Below are positions 33,228-44,078 of a stretch of 64,000 nucleotides of DNA, in pieces. The stretch comes from Rhynchopus euleeides. Lineage: Eukaryota > Euglenozoa > Diplonemea > Diplonemida > Diplonemidae. Within the stretch, counting starts at the first letter, position 1, and each line of letters opens with the position of its first letter. The DNA lies in assembly GCA_963210315.1 (NCBI GenBank), contig OY723298.1:1364001-1428000 (forward strand). Reading direction: 5' to 3'. Both the position numbers and the translations under genes were made by a program. The notes beneath the pieces are model-generated. The model ran no database searches. It was not told the origin of the DNA and saw only the letters and a program-made list of their open reading frames with translations.

Positions 33228-33385
33228 CACGGTGGACTCCAGCGGGGGTAGGGTAACCCTTTTCGGGAGTCTCAACTAGGGGGAGTCCAACTCCCGCTAG
33301 CGGGAGTCTATACTCCCGCTAGGGGGAGTCTGACTCCCCCTAGCGGGAGTCTTTTCACCTATTTTCACTCATTTTTCCCATGATA
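33228..33385 (+). repeat. Tn2 left TIR
   Basis: 158 bp, matching 36088-36245 inverted. Starts CACGGTGGACTCCAGCGG and contains palindromes ACTCCCGCTAG(C/G)GGGAGT in tandem from about 33285 to 33352. Confidence 0.85.
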
Positions 33386-33478
33386 CCTATGCAATGTGGC
33401 ACTCGTCACTGAAGTACAGCCACACCAAACGAAACGGACGTTTCCACCCATCCCAGCTCGCAGACCTGATTCACAAAA

Positions 33479-33859
33479 ATGGGGAAGACGACAACGAAGC
33501 CGGCAGCGAAGCCGGCGGCAAAGTCGATTAAGAAGAAGAAGAGCGCAGAGAGTCCCGAGGCTGCGGAGGCGACGAACATTGTGCATGATTTTTGCACGGC
33601 CTTCCCTGTTAAAAAAGGGGGCAGTGTGCTGACACTGGGATTCATTAGAAGGCTCCTAGCAACGGTGTTGAGCAAGGAGCTCCACCAGCACAGCACCCAG
33701 GTGGCCAACGCAATCATCGCCATGTCTTCCCTGACATGGATAAGTTCGCTGTCAGGGAAGTCGCAACGATGCGGAAGGAGGGCGCTCTCCGTCATATACA
33801 AGGTGGAGGCGAAGTATGGCAAGGTGCAGTATACAAACGTGTCGTCGGGGGCAGCCTGA
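33479..33859 (+). CDS. Tn2 protein A, small basic protein
   Basis: A 126-aa frame beginning MGKTTTKPAAKPAAKSIKKK, strongly basic for about 25 residues, then a globular part of about 90 residues ending YKVEAKYGKVQYTNV. It occupies the same position and orientation as Tn1 protein A. A loose pattern is shared (aromatic stretch, Gly-Gly, then an amphipathic helix), but similarity is weak. The protein is about half the Tn1 length, and may be truncated. A DNA-binding role is inferred only from charge and position. Confidence 0.5.
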   Translation: MGKTTTKPAAKPAAKSIKKKKSAESPEAAEATNIVHDFCTAFPVKKGGSVLTLGFIRRLLATVLSKELHQHSTQVANAIIAMSSLTWISSLSGKSQRCGRRALSVIYKVEAKYGKVQYTNVSSGAA

Positions 33860-34008
33860 AGCCGCGAATGATCGCGACACGGGCGAACGGCTTGGCACCG
33901 TGGGTCTGGATAGATGCTGGAGTTCGGCCGGGTGAAACCGGAAGTCGCAGCAAAATTTGCCCCCCCAGATTTCTTCCTCAAACCCACCCGTGGGCTGATC
34001 CGGCCTTG

Positions 34009-34105
34009 CACGGTGGACTCCAGCGGGGGTAGGGTACCACTACCGGGTTTAACCCTTTTCGGGAGTCTCAACTAGGGGGAGTCCAACTCCCGCTAGCGGG
34101 AGTAT
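34009..34105 (+). repeat. Extra Tn2 left-end copy inside Tn2
   Basis: A second CACGGTGGACTCCAGCGGGGGTAGGG-type left end (long motif from 34009), with two of the palindromes, lies between gene A and the broken gene B. It has an additional 18 bp relative to the outer left TIR (ACCACTACCGGGTTTAACC region). This suggests one partial element next to, or inserted into, another. Confidence 0.75.
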
Positions 34106-34124
34106 AGATCAGCAGTGGGCAACA

Positions 34125-35930
34125 ATGAGGCGATGCGGGGGGCGAGGGCACCGATGCTCACTGTGCGACATCCCAGAAGAACGCTGGTATCAACAGGTGC
34201 ATCGATACCCGCACCTGACTCTCTCTGAGATGAAAGAGGCTGGCTACCCCTCCCTCTTGGCAGGTGTGCTTCCCAATGCCCGCTACGTCACCCCAGCACT
34301 CCATGACTGCAAGGGGCTCGCCATGCGGCTGATCAGGGTACTGGATGACAGGGGTGGAGCTTGGGGGTTTTTTCGGGTCAGCTGACCTGATTTTCTGCAG
34401 GCCCTCACAAAAAATCAGGTCAGGGGTAAAAAGAAAAAAAAATATAGATTTTCGGGAAACCGGAAAAGTTGGCTCCTCGCCTTGGGGCCTCAAGGTGACC
34501 AGGAGGCGTTTCGTGAGCAAAGTGACCCCAGCGACATGAGCACAGGCCTCAAACAGTCACAATAGAGGACAAATGAAGCTGCCCAACCCGTACCGTGCAA
34601 CAGACGTTTACTACCGTGGCCTCCGGTGGCTGGGGGGCTCCGCCCCCCAGACCCCCCTGTGGCATGTGCCTGTCTTGTACCCAAGCCCTTTACATCAGGG
34701 AATCTCAGTATCCTCAGGAGGACGCAGCCAACTCACACAGAATCCGTACGCCCGCAAGTCACAGATGTTCACTACCGTGGCCTCCGGCGGCTGGGAGCTC
34801 CGCCTCCCAGACCCCCCCTACGGCATGTGTTTGTCTTGTAACCAAGTCCTTGCGCGTCCGGGGCTGCATATCGGTTCCGGTACCTCGCGGGAGGCTGGGC
34901 CCGAGCACTGATCTCTGAGACGAACCGGGGGGGAACCCATAAGAAAAAATTGGCTGACCCGATCTGACCCGATCCAGCCCGCAACCCCATATTTCAAGCT
35001 CCACCCCTGCTGGATGAGACAACAAAAAAATATTCGACAAGACCTGTACAAACCTTGCACTGAATGTGTCGCAGCATGGGACAGGTGCTCAGTTCCGGAA
35101 GGTCGTGCTTGCCTGTCACAGGACACACCTACAAGGGCTTGTTCCGCTACCTCTTTGTCTCCCTTGCAGACCTCATGCATTTCCGGTATGCAGACATCCC
35201 CTGGCGCTTCTGGGGATGCAAGGATGAGTCAGCCCGGATTCCCTTCTTGCGTGCTCGGATCTCAGGGCATATATTTCACTGGTTGATGGAGCATGCCGAA
35301 AAGGGATCAACGCGCAATGCCTACGTACACAGTCTCCATCATTGGTGGGCTCCAGAAGATGCAGTGCCTCTGCAGAACAACGACGAATTTGAAGAAGCAG
35401 AGAACGGACATCGCAAGAAAGATGCCGTTACAATCGCCAGCTCCGCAACTTACGAGAGAGATCTTGCGATGGCAGAAGAGAAGCGGCGCGCATCGGGCAT
35501 GCCTTGGAAGGTTGCGCACCTGTCGCAGGACGGGATCCTCGGGTATAGAGAAGTCATCCTGTGTCCGTGTCTGCACACCCGACACGCTCATAGATTGGCT
35601 GTGTATGTTCTTTGCACACAGTTGACACAGCTGCAGAAGGGGTTTGTGCACTGCAACACACAGGACTTCGTTGAACCCATCAGCGCGCCCTACTTCCTGT
35701 TCCGGTTCCCCGAAGGACACCGCAAATTATCGCTCTGCTTGTGCAAAATGCCAATCCCGCTGGGGGCGACTTTCACACCATTCGTGTCATCCGAGGCGAC
35801 TTTGAGCACGCTTGACCAACGCGCACAGCAGGAGGGGGATGACAGTTCTGACGAAGAAGATGAGGCCTGCAGGATGGCTTGTCTTGCCCAAGGTGTAACA
35901 CAACTACGACAGGCGATGGCCGCACTTTGA
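34125..35930 (+). pseudogene. Remnant of Tn2 protein B (transposase-like)
   Basis: Two blocks align to Tn1 protein B. Block 1 (34125-34348) covers the CxxC region (CSLCD) and the TPALHDCKG motif. Block 2 (35064-35930) covers FRYADIPWRFW, then YVHSLHHWW and EEAENGH, then ASSATYERDL, matching the Tn1 motifs in order. The N-terminal third, with the first two putative catalytic Asp, is missing. A hAT element interrupts the gene at 34349, and frameshifts occur between the insertion site and 35064. The C-terminus lacks the C2H2 fingers of Tn1, ending instead in an acidic DDSSDEEDE stretch. Confidence 0.75.
34349..35009 (+). mobile_element. Non-autonomous hAT element 2, inserted in Tn2 gene B
   Basis: 661 bp with 15-bp TIRs CAGGGGTGGAGCTTG and a perfect 8-bp duplication CTGGATGA at 34341-34348 and 35010-35017. 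It is typical hAT. It carries two copies of the GC hairpin module (34611-34662 and 34770-34818) and a second inner inverted pair, CGGGTCAG near each end. No transposase gene. Confidence 0.9.
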
Positions 35931-36087
35931 CACCTCAAATTCTAACCGCTCACCTCCGGAGGTGTAGCCGCTACCAGGAGGATAGGTAGGTAGTCCAGAG
36001 TCCGGGGAAACTGACAGAAGCAAAACAAGCCCCTCCCCATCCCTCTTCCACCATGATTTTACCCCCCACGCCAGTAGACTGTAACTA

Positions 36088-36245
36088 TATCATGGGAAAA
36101 ATGGATGAAAATAGGTGAAAAGACTCCCGCTAGGGGGAGTCAGACTCCCCCTAGCGGGAGTATAGACTCCCGCTAGCGGGAGTCTTTGACACCCGCTCAG
36201 ACTCCCGCTCCCAGACTCCCGCTAGGGCCGCTGGAGTCCACCGTG
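36088..36245 (-). repeat. Tn2 right TIR
   Basis: Inverted match to 33228-33385. Near the outer end the palindromes are slightly rearranged (short CACCCGCTCAGACTCCCGCTC stretch), so the two ends are no longer identical. Confidence 0.85.
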
Positions 36246-36931
36246 TACCCATTTTCAACCTCCAGCCTGACGTACAAGACGACCAGGCCGTGACGGACAC
36301 TGTGTTGCCTAAAAGGCGTTGTTCTCACGGAGTATAGACGCAGTTCGTCCTCACACCTCAGCAAGATACTCACCCTAACTCACCTAAAAAGGGTGGGAAA
36401 CAGCAAGGTTTGGTAAACATCGTTCTTCTCAGCAGGTTGGCACAATTCATCCACACACGTTGTTTCGCTTCCTAACGCATACATTGTCGTACCAGAGGGG
36501 GAAGCTCTTCAGTGCAGTCCCTCCGCATGTGTGGATTAACGGCCTCTGTGGTTAAAAATCACACAGTTTGTCTAGACATCGCTTCAAGAATTCCGGACAC
36601 CATAATCACCGTGACTTCTGTTTAAGTGAGTAGCTGGCTAAGGGGGGTGTCGCTAGTCACCCGTCCCGAAGGACTGCTGCCCTTATCCTTTTTTGGGGGG
36701 ATTTCCCTCGAAAAATACTACGAGAAACACTTGGCCTCGATGATGTGAGTGTTGCATTCAATGCCATTGAACGTTTAAAAGACAAGGCGTTGTGTGTGCG
36801 CCAAACCCGGATGAACAAACCTCACGTGGTTTGGCTGATGAAGCTTGGTGTGAATGTGCGCACAGTCATAACAACAAGGCAAGGTAGATTGTGTTTGTCA
36901 CCCAAAGCGTTGCCAACTATCTTTTTCACTG

Positions 36932-37040
36932 TGGGGGTCTTCGCTACGGGATGGTCGTCAGTGCACCTCGGTGTATTTGCTGTTGAAATAGTGAAAACTG
37001 ACGAAGATTGACGAAGAATAACGACCAGCGAAGACCCCCT
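36932..37040 (+). mobile_element. Short MITE-like repeat (GGGGGTCTTCGCT family), copy 3
   Basis: The most complete copy, about 109 bp: GGGGGTCTTCGCT at the left and AGCGAAGACCCCC at the right form 13-bp TIRs. Second-order inverted motifs GGTCGT/ACGACC and TCAGT/ACTGA lie just inside. No coding capacity. Confidence 0.75.
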
Positions 37041-38072
37041 TGTGACAACCTTCTTGTGTGTGGTTTTGTCCCCCAAAAAGAGAACTCGTCCAGCCAGTGG
37101 GTCGCAACAAGCGACACTCACACCTTCCCATTTTGTAAGTTCGGCGTAGCCAACTCAGGAAACTTTTCACTGTGCGGATCCTTGCGAACACTTCACACGC
37201 CCGGCAGGCTGGTGGGGTGTTCTGCGTTCGAAGAAGTTCGACTGTCGTTGCACCGTCACACCCCACTCACCCATCCCACCCCGCCACCAGAGATCACACT
37301 CCAGAAGATGGGTTGCCCCTTTGCGGTGGTTTGAATGGTGGTGTCGAAAGCGATTCGCGCAAGATACTGAACGACGCACAACACTTTTCACCCAGAAAAG
37401 GGGGGATTTGCCCTTCAATGAAAACCTGCCACACAGCCACTTAGGCCTTGCGATGCTCAAGTGCCGGTTGGACCCCTATGTCCTTCAGGCCCCAAAGCAG
37501 GCAACGATATGGGATCAACCTCACAGGGGTGAACAACAGGGTGAACAAGGCACGGGTTTTAGTCTGATGACACACTGCAACCTCAAGGTGACTGGCGACA
37601 CCTCTCCCACAGTCTGCGGCACGCTGCCGTGGCGACAAGGCTTCCTGACATGGGAGATCGCTGCGTGGATCAACGTGGCACCACCCGTGTGCTCGGCAGG
37701 TTGTTTCGGCACCTGCTTTCTCCGTGTCATGCTTTTCGTGAGCGTGTCAGGGATGTTGGCACACGCTGGGGAGGGTTTCACATGATGACATAACGTACAT
37801 CAGAAGCACACACCCACGTGGCGCTGTCCTTGGCAGGACTTTGAAGTGCCGCCTTGATATCCTTGTTGGATAGAACCCTCATATCACACCCTCAATCAGC
37901 TGACGAAAACCTAGGAAAAAACGAGTGTAGGATAGCGGGCCCGGTTACTCACGGTATGGACCCTCGGGGCCAGTCTGCGATACCAGCACGCGAACCCAAA
38001 TTGCAATGCGAAAACCTGAGATTTCTGGCTGATTTGGCCATGTACCCAGGTCCTCAGGAGCTAGATATTCGC

Positions 38073-38660
38073 GGGCCCATTTTAGGGCAACGAATGGGCT
38101 CAAAATTCATAAATTCCTTTGAAAACGGGCCCAAATGACCAAAATAGGCCCCCCCCCAAAAAAATTCGAAAAGGTCCCCCCCGCAGAATTTCTCAGAATT
38201 TTCCAGATTTCTCAGATTTTCCAGAATTTTCCAGATTTTCTCAGATTTTTCAGATTTTGGCATTCTGGCCCGGATTTTTTGCAGAAATATTTCGATAAGC
38301 CATTTTAGGGCTCAAAATGGGCTCAAAATTCAAAAATTCCTTTGAAAATGGGTCCAAATGTCCAAAATAGGCCCACCCCAAAAAAAAAGTTCGAAAAGGT
38401 CCCCCCCACAGATTTTCCAGAATTCTGAGAAATCTGGAAAAATCTGGAAAAATCTGTCCAGAATCTGGCCAGATTTTTTCCAGAATTCTCAGATTTTTCC
38501 AGATTTCTCAGAATTTCCAGAATTCTGAAAATTCTGGAAAAATCTGTCCAGAATCTGGACAGATTTTCTCAGATTTTGAAAATTCTGAAAATTCTGAAAT
38601 CCCCAGAATCTGCCAGAATCTGTGAAATTCTGGCAGAATTCTGTCAAACCATGGGATGGG
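38073..38660. repeat. AT-rich tandem repeat and AATTCTG satellite
   Basis: Two direct copies of a ~118-bp unit (38073-38190 and 38299-38418, period about 226 bp) include GGGCTCAAAATTCA and TTCGAAAAGGTCCCCCC. They are interleaved with long runs of CAGAATTCTG/CAGATTTTCC-type words that are self-complementary. The right edge (TGTCAAACCATG) is matched, inverted, at 31945-31975. Confidence 0.75.
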
Positions 38661-39586
38661 GATTGCTCCTGAAGGGCTGCTGAGAGACAGCCACTCGCCA
38701 ACCCCCCCATTTTTTTGTACGAACTCAGCAACATTCTCTTCTATCCTTTTCCGTTACCACCTCCCCACTCCAGATTCACGTCAACTCTGTGACTCCTTTT
38801 TCTTCTTGCTGCCCCCCACCCTGGCGCGTCATCCATGTAAAACTCAAAGCACGTTTTTGACAAGCCCTGCACCAGGCATTTTGGGCCTGGTGCCACCCCC
38901 CCCCCCCCAATGCAACGCAACGCAATACCCACTCACGTTGCCTTTAATTCGGTGCACACATCCCTACCCTCCCCGATGTACACTACAGTGTAGTGTTAGC
39001 TCACATGGTTTTCGTGTTGCTTTTGTTGGCAATGTTGGATTGTCGTGGGGGTCGGCATCGAACAGAAGTTCATCAAGAGAGCGCTCCCACGCGATAACCT
39101 GGCACACGCGGCGTTGCTTCGGTGACAGTGATGCTGCTTCATGTTTAACTCCACCGCGGGACCCATCAGGGAAACACAGCGTTTCCAGAGGTTCCGACCC
39201 CTGCAGCTGTTTCGCAACGTCTTTTTTTGGAAGCGTCAGAATTACGAAGTGGAGGAAGGCGCATCATGTCTGAAGTGGTATCTTACCCAGTTCGCTAGCA
39301 TGGGGGTCTGGTGTGCCTCTCCGATAAGAGCTTACGTACCGTACGTTAAGGAGATATGGTTGGCGATATCAAAGAAAGAATGGACGAACCAAAACCCAAA
39401 TCAGTCGTATGTACGGCGTGCCTTCTGGCATGCCTAGATAAATCTGTGGTTTTGCCACGCCGGAACTGAAACCCGTGTTTAATGTCGCAGCCAGGAGAAG
39501 CAGATGCCCCGTCACCCTCCCACCCCCACCCCCCTCGCATCTGACCCTGACAAATCCCCCCCCCTAGGGGGGGCCAAATGGGGGTG

Positions 39587-40686
39587 ACAAACACGATTTT
39601 TCAAAAAACCGGCGCAGAGGCCCCAAAGCCCCCGTAAACCCTCCAAACCCCCCCAGATCGGTCCGGAAACCCATCGAACCCCACTTTTCCACCATTCCGG
39701 GCACCTCAGGTGCCCGAATTGGGGTACCTAAATTTTGTGCCACCGTTTGGTACCGTACAGTGCCACTGTGTGGGAGGTTGGAAAAGAAAATGCCCCAACA
39801 CACCACATCTGAGGGTTGCAATGCATGTTGCTTGCCAACCACGTCATCCGGTGGGTGTCAGGCGCTATGTAGGTGGCATTAGCCAGGTCTTCGATGTGTT
39901 CTGGCTTGTATATATACCTCCCTGCCTGCGGCACAGGCACTGCCTTTGTCCCCCACACCAGCCACAGAGAGCGTATTGTACTCGGTCCACGGTTGCTGAT
40001 TCATTGTGATGCGTTGTATCCTCGAGTGAACGTCACACACTAGTGGCACCACCACCCGCCATCCGAGAGCTGTATTGACTTTGCGCGCTTCCGTTGTATT
40101 CACCTCGCCACGCATATTGCACCGTTCAGTACCAGTGCTCTTGGGCCAGGCAAAGTAGACCGCAGCAACTACCAATTCTGGCACAATGGGTACCACGACA
40201 GCGCACTTCATGTGTTCCCGGAATGTACAGCTCGTGTTGCAACAGTCGTTGTCAACACATCCCGGTTGTGGAGCACTGCTGCACAGGAATCACACGACCA
40301 TCTGGACTGTTCCGTACCTACAGGCAGCCTCCCGGTGCATGGTGGCAGGGAGGTATATATACAAGCCAGAACACATCGAAGACCTGGCTAATGCCACCTA
40401 CATAGCGCCTGACACCCACCGGATGACGTGGTTGGCAAGCAACATGCATTGCAACCCTCAGATGTGGTGTGTTGGGGCATTTTCTTTTCCAACCTCCCAC
40501 ACAGTGGCACTGTCCGGTACCAAACGGTGGCACAAAATTTAGGTACCCCAATTCGGGCACCTGAGGTGCCCGGAATGGTGGAAAAGTGGGGTTCGATGGG
40601 TTTCCGGACCGATCTGGGGGGGTTTGGAGGGTTTACGGGGGCTTTGGGGCCTCTGCGCCGGTTTTTTGAAAAATCGTGTTTGTCCA
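39587..40686. mobile_element. Foldback element with ~335-bp arms
   Basis: The arms 39587-39924 and 40349-40686 are near-perfect inverted copies, separated by a ~425-bp unrelated spacer. Outer ends are ACAAACACG and its inverse. The inner arms include GTATATATACCTCCCTGCC. I did not find a clear target duplication. No coding capacity. Its right end lies about 170 bp before the TCP11-family start codon, so it may contain or disrupt that gene's promoter. Confidence 0.8.
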
Positions 40687-40858
40687 CGTAAAAGGGTGGC
40701 ATTTGACCCCCCCTAATCCCCCCCCCCCCCCTTCCCCCACGCCCACATCCCGCCTTGCTATTCCACCACACCCGCACCACCGCAACGCAGCAACACACAA
40801 CAACACTCTCACCACAACTGAGAACCGACACCTCTCTCTCTCGAGACTTCGTTTCAAC

Positions 40859-43800
40859 ATGGCAACCCCTGAGAACTCCATTGTGACTGTCATCGAGGGG
40901 CGCACCGATGCCGCATGGCAGCCGCGCCACGTGCAGGACAGGTTCTCCACTGCCAAGGGCGAGCCCGCTGAGGAGCGCCTCCGCGTGGCTGAGCTGCGCA
41001 GGGCCGACATCCGGAGCGAGCTTGTCGCGCGCGTCGCGGCACACCACGCCCGGGTGAAGTCCGTGAAGCAGAAGCAGGACAGGCGCATGTCTGTCACAGA
41101 CAGGCTCCTTGGGAAGCACTCCCGCGCCGACGCCCGCCGCAACGAGCTGCAGAACCAGCGCGTGCAGCGCGTCGCAGAGCACCACCAGCGCGTGGAAACG
41201 GTGGTCGAGACAGTGAAGCGCAAGGTGCCTGCATGGAAGCTCCAGCAGCGCCACCGCCAGGCCGAGGAGCGCCGCGAGAAGCGCCTCCGCGAGCAGCGCA
41301 AGCTCCTGTCGGACCGCGCAGAGAAGGTGATGAAGGCGCGTGAGGTGCGCCGCGAGCACGAGGAGAAGGCCCGCACCAAGAGCGCCGAGGTTGTGTCCTC
41401 CTTCCGCCTCGACGCGGAGGCTGTCGAGGACGCCTCCTTCGAGCAGCTCCAGCGCAAGCTCGCCTCCCGCAAGACGGTTGACCACGCGAAGGACCTCCTC
41501 GAGCTCCTCAGCAAGGGCTTCGAGAAGGTGATGGCGGAGGAGAAGAAGCGCGTCTCCGAGGAGACCCCCATCGTGGCTCCCAGCTCCCCGCCCCGCTCCC
41601 CGGCGAACGCGGCCCCGCTGCCCCCGTCCCCCTCCCTCACCCCGGGGGGCATCCTGGGCACCGTCACCGCTGGCAAGGTGCCCCTCAACCCGCGCATCTT
41701 CCTCTCCGCGTTCATCTGCATGGGAGGCACCATGGAGGGCGCTACCCCGCAGTCCGCCGAGATGTCCCTTCTGGAGGAGAGCGTGAAGCAGCACGCTGTA
41801 TCTCTGATTGACGCCCTCCACGGGCTCCTCGCATGCCTGGAGCAGGACGCGCAGATCGACCGCCAGCAGACGAAGGACCTGATGAAGAACTTCGCCTGTG
41901 AGTGGGCTGCCTACACCACCTCCTTCGAGGCCTGGAGGAAGAACGACAAGCGCGCCCTGCTGGAGCACTACATCGGGGTCTACTCCGAGATGGAGAGGGG
42001 ACGTGTCGACATCCTCGCGGAGACAGCACAGAAGGGGACGCGCCGCCCGGAGGAGCACGCCGAGCTGATGAGCAGCATCGAAGAGAGCCTGGAGCGTGTC
42101 CGCTCCCAGATTGAGAAGCTGAGCGGGGAGGAGGGGACTGAGGCTCTCGGGAGGCGTCTTCAGGAGATGTATGCCGAGCAGGGCCTGACGCCGAACCGCA
42201 CGCCCAACACCAGCGCGAGCCATCTGCCTATGGTGAGCCCCTCCCCGCTCACATCGGATATTGAGTGCGACGGGGCATACGCCTCGGCAGACAGCACCGC
42301 CCCGAAGAAGGTGTTCGATCTGGGCAACTCCACCTCCGCCGGGACAGCGAGCAGCTCCGTCGCCCGGATGCTCCCTCTTGATGGGGCCAGCTCCGCATCC
42401 GTCTCCCCGCGGCCCACCGCGTCGTCGTCCATCCCCCTCCAGGTGAGGGAGAAGCTCCAGACCCTCGTCCTGAAGGCGAAGCTCGCGCATGACACCATCT
42501 TCAAGCTCGACACCCTGAAGGAGGGGGGCGACTCCTCTGACGAGAGCCGCTCGGCAGAGGCGTCGGATGCCAGCACCGACGGGACCCCCCAGAGGGTGCC
42601 TGTCACCATCCAGCGCATCAAGCAGGCTGCGGAGAAGGCATTCTGGGATCTTGCCGCGGAGGAGCTGCGGGAGAGCCCCCCCAACGTGGCGCGGATCAGC
42701 GGCGCGCTGGATGGGGTGAAGTCGCTGCTCCTGGAGGTGACGCCGAAGAGGATGGCCGCCGCGCTGAAGAAGGAGCTTGCGGACTCCCTGGATTGGGACA
42801 CCCTGGCGAAGGGGTTCAGCTCCGCAACCCTGTCGGCCGTCGTGAAGTACTTTGTGGGGAAGGTGCACGAGCTGGAGGCGCCTGCCGATGCGCAGGCGAC
42901 GCGCGATTCATCCGCGGCGATCCTCACGCACATCGAGGAGCACCCCAGCCAGGAGGAGCTCCACCTGACTGTGCCGAAGGCGATGCGCTACCTCCACAAG
43001 AAGCTGGAGGACTTGTCGCAGAGCATCCACAAGGCGAGGAAGACGCTCATCGGGCCTCTGCTGGCGCAGGATGCGGAGCAGCTGGTGCGGCAGCTCTACC
43101 GTGAGGAGGTTGCCGCCGGGCTGCACAGCTTCGACGCGACGCGGAGGTGGCTGCGGTCGTCGCTCTCCAAGATGCTTCCCCTCACGGCGGAGGGGGGTGC
43201 GGAGGGGCAGCCGCGGGCGCTGTACACCTCGACCCCGCCGCTCTCCATGGAGGATGTGCTGGAGAAGGGGAACAAGCTGTACACCGTTGCGCCCGCGGTG
43301 GCCCTGCTGGACAGCGTGCTCTACCCGGGGGATTCGTCGGTGAGCCGCGACATGCCTGAGACGCTGCGGCTGCACCGCGACTTCATGAGGCGGATTGCGG
43401 ACCGGGTGCAGCTGGCGACGCTTGCCGCGGCCATGTCGGGCCTGGCGGGGCAGGTTGCGGGGAACCCGAAGGTGATGAAGCCTGTTGCAGAGGAGGTCGT
43501 CCTCATGCTGCAGACCCCCGGGATGCGCATCGAGTCGATTATCGACCAGGTTGCCCACATTGTGGACCGCGAGCACACGGAGCTCATTCCCACAGCGAAG
43601 CGTGACCTGCTCCTCTCGATGCTGCGCAAGGTGGCTAACCCCGAGGAGCGTCTGTATTCGACGTATCTGAGCCGTCTGGGGGCCCTGCTGCTGCAGGCTG
43701 TGCTGACGACGCCCGCCGCAGCGCTGGCCTCGCTCCCCTCGACTCCGTTTGCCAACGTGGCTCCCCAGGTGACGGAGCTGCTTGGGATGCTGCAGAAGCT

Positions 43801-44078
43801 GACGTCGCACAACGTGCAGTGGTGCCGCCCCTTCTACGACCCCATCCTCTCCGACCTCAGCGCGGAGTTCAACGCCTCCCGCCAGCAGGTATGGTGGTGC
43901 ATCGGGTTGGGTGGATTTGCCATCCCGTCACACTAATGTGTCTGTGTTGTGCTGTGTCTTCACTGTGGTGTTTCCTCTCGAGTGTTGTTAGTCTTTGTAA
44001 CACAGCCTTTCCTGGATGGGATTGCCCACACTCCACCAACACACTCTACCACAGGCGCTGGATGACGAGGAGCTGTGA
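40859..44078 (+). CDS. TCP11 (T-complex protein 11) family protein
   Basis: Two exons: 40859-43888 and 44055-44078, intron GTATGG...ACAG, phase 0; 1017 aa. Residues 1-250 are strongly Arg/Glu/Lys-rich and predicted coiled coil (EERREKRLREQRKLL...). A Pro/Ser-rich linker follows. A helical TCP11-like region begins around 275 (NPRIFLSAFICMGG; ALHGLLACLEQ; WAAYTTSFEAWRKNDKRALLEHYIGVYSEME) and continues, after a Ser-rich insertion (about 445-530), to the C-terminus. TCP11 proteins are helical and mostly uncharacterised; animal TCP11 acts in sperm cAMP signalling, plant and protist members are unknown. The last exon encodes only seven residues. Confidence 0.75.

Larger units (their letters stand above)
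33228..36245 (+). mobile_element. Tn2: decayed relative of Tn1
   Basis: A 3.0-kb element bounded by CACGGTGGACTCC at 33228 and its inverse ending at 36245, with TA directly outside both ends. The TIRs are about 158 bp (33228-33385 and 36088-36245). They carry a set of 18-bp palindromes of type ACTCCCGCTAGCGGGAGT, quite different from the palindromes of Tn1. It keeps a short basic-protein gene (33479-33859) and a broken relative of Tn1 protein B. An extra left-end sequence at 34009 and a hAT insertion at 34349-35009 show a complex, now inactive copy. Confidence 0.8.
36246..39586. other. Intergenic with MITE and AT-rich satellite
   Basis: No gene supported. The open frames at 37321-37785 and 38656-39273 show no recognisable domain. 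The stretch holds a MITE-like repeat at 36932-37040 and the AT-rich satellite at 38073-38660. Confidence 0.5.

Noticed and set aside
39587-40686. Target duplication for the foldback element
   Set aside because: I compared bases outside both arms (GGGGGT against CCACGT) and found no convincing direct repeat.
40388-42868. 826-codon reverse-strand frame across the TCP11-like gene
   Set aside because: A shadow of a GC-rich real gene on the other strand; no recognisable domain and it runs into the foldback arm.
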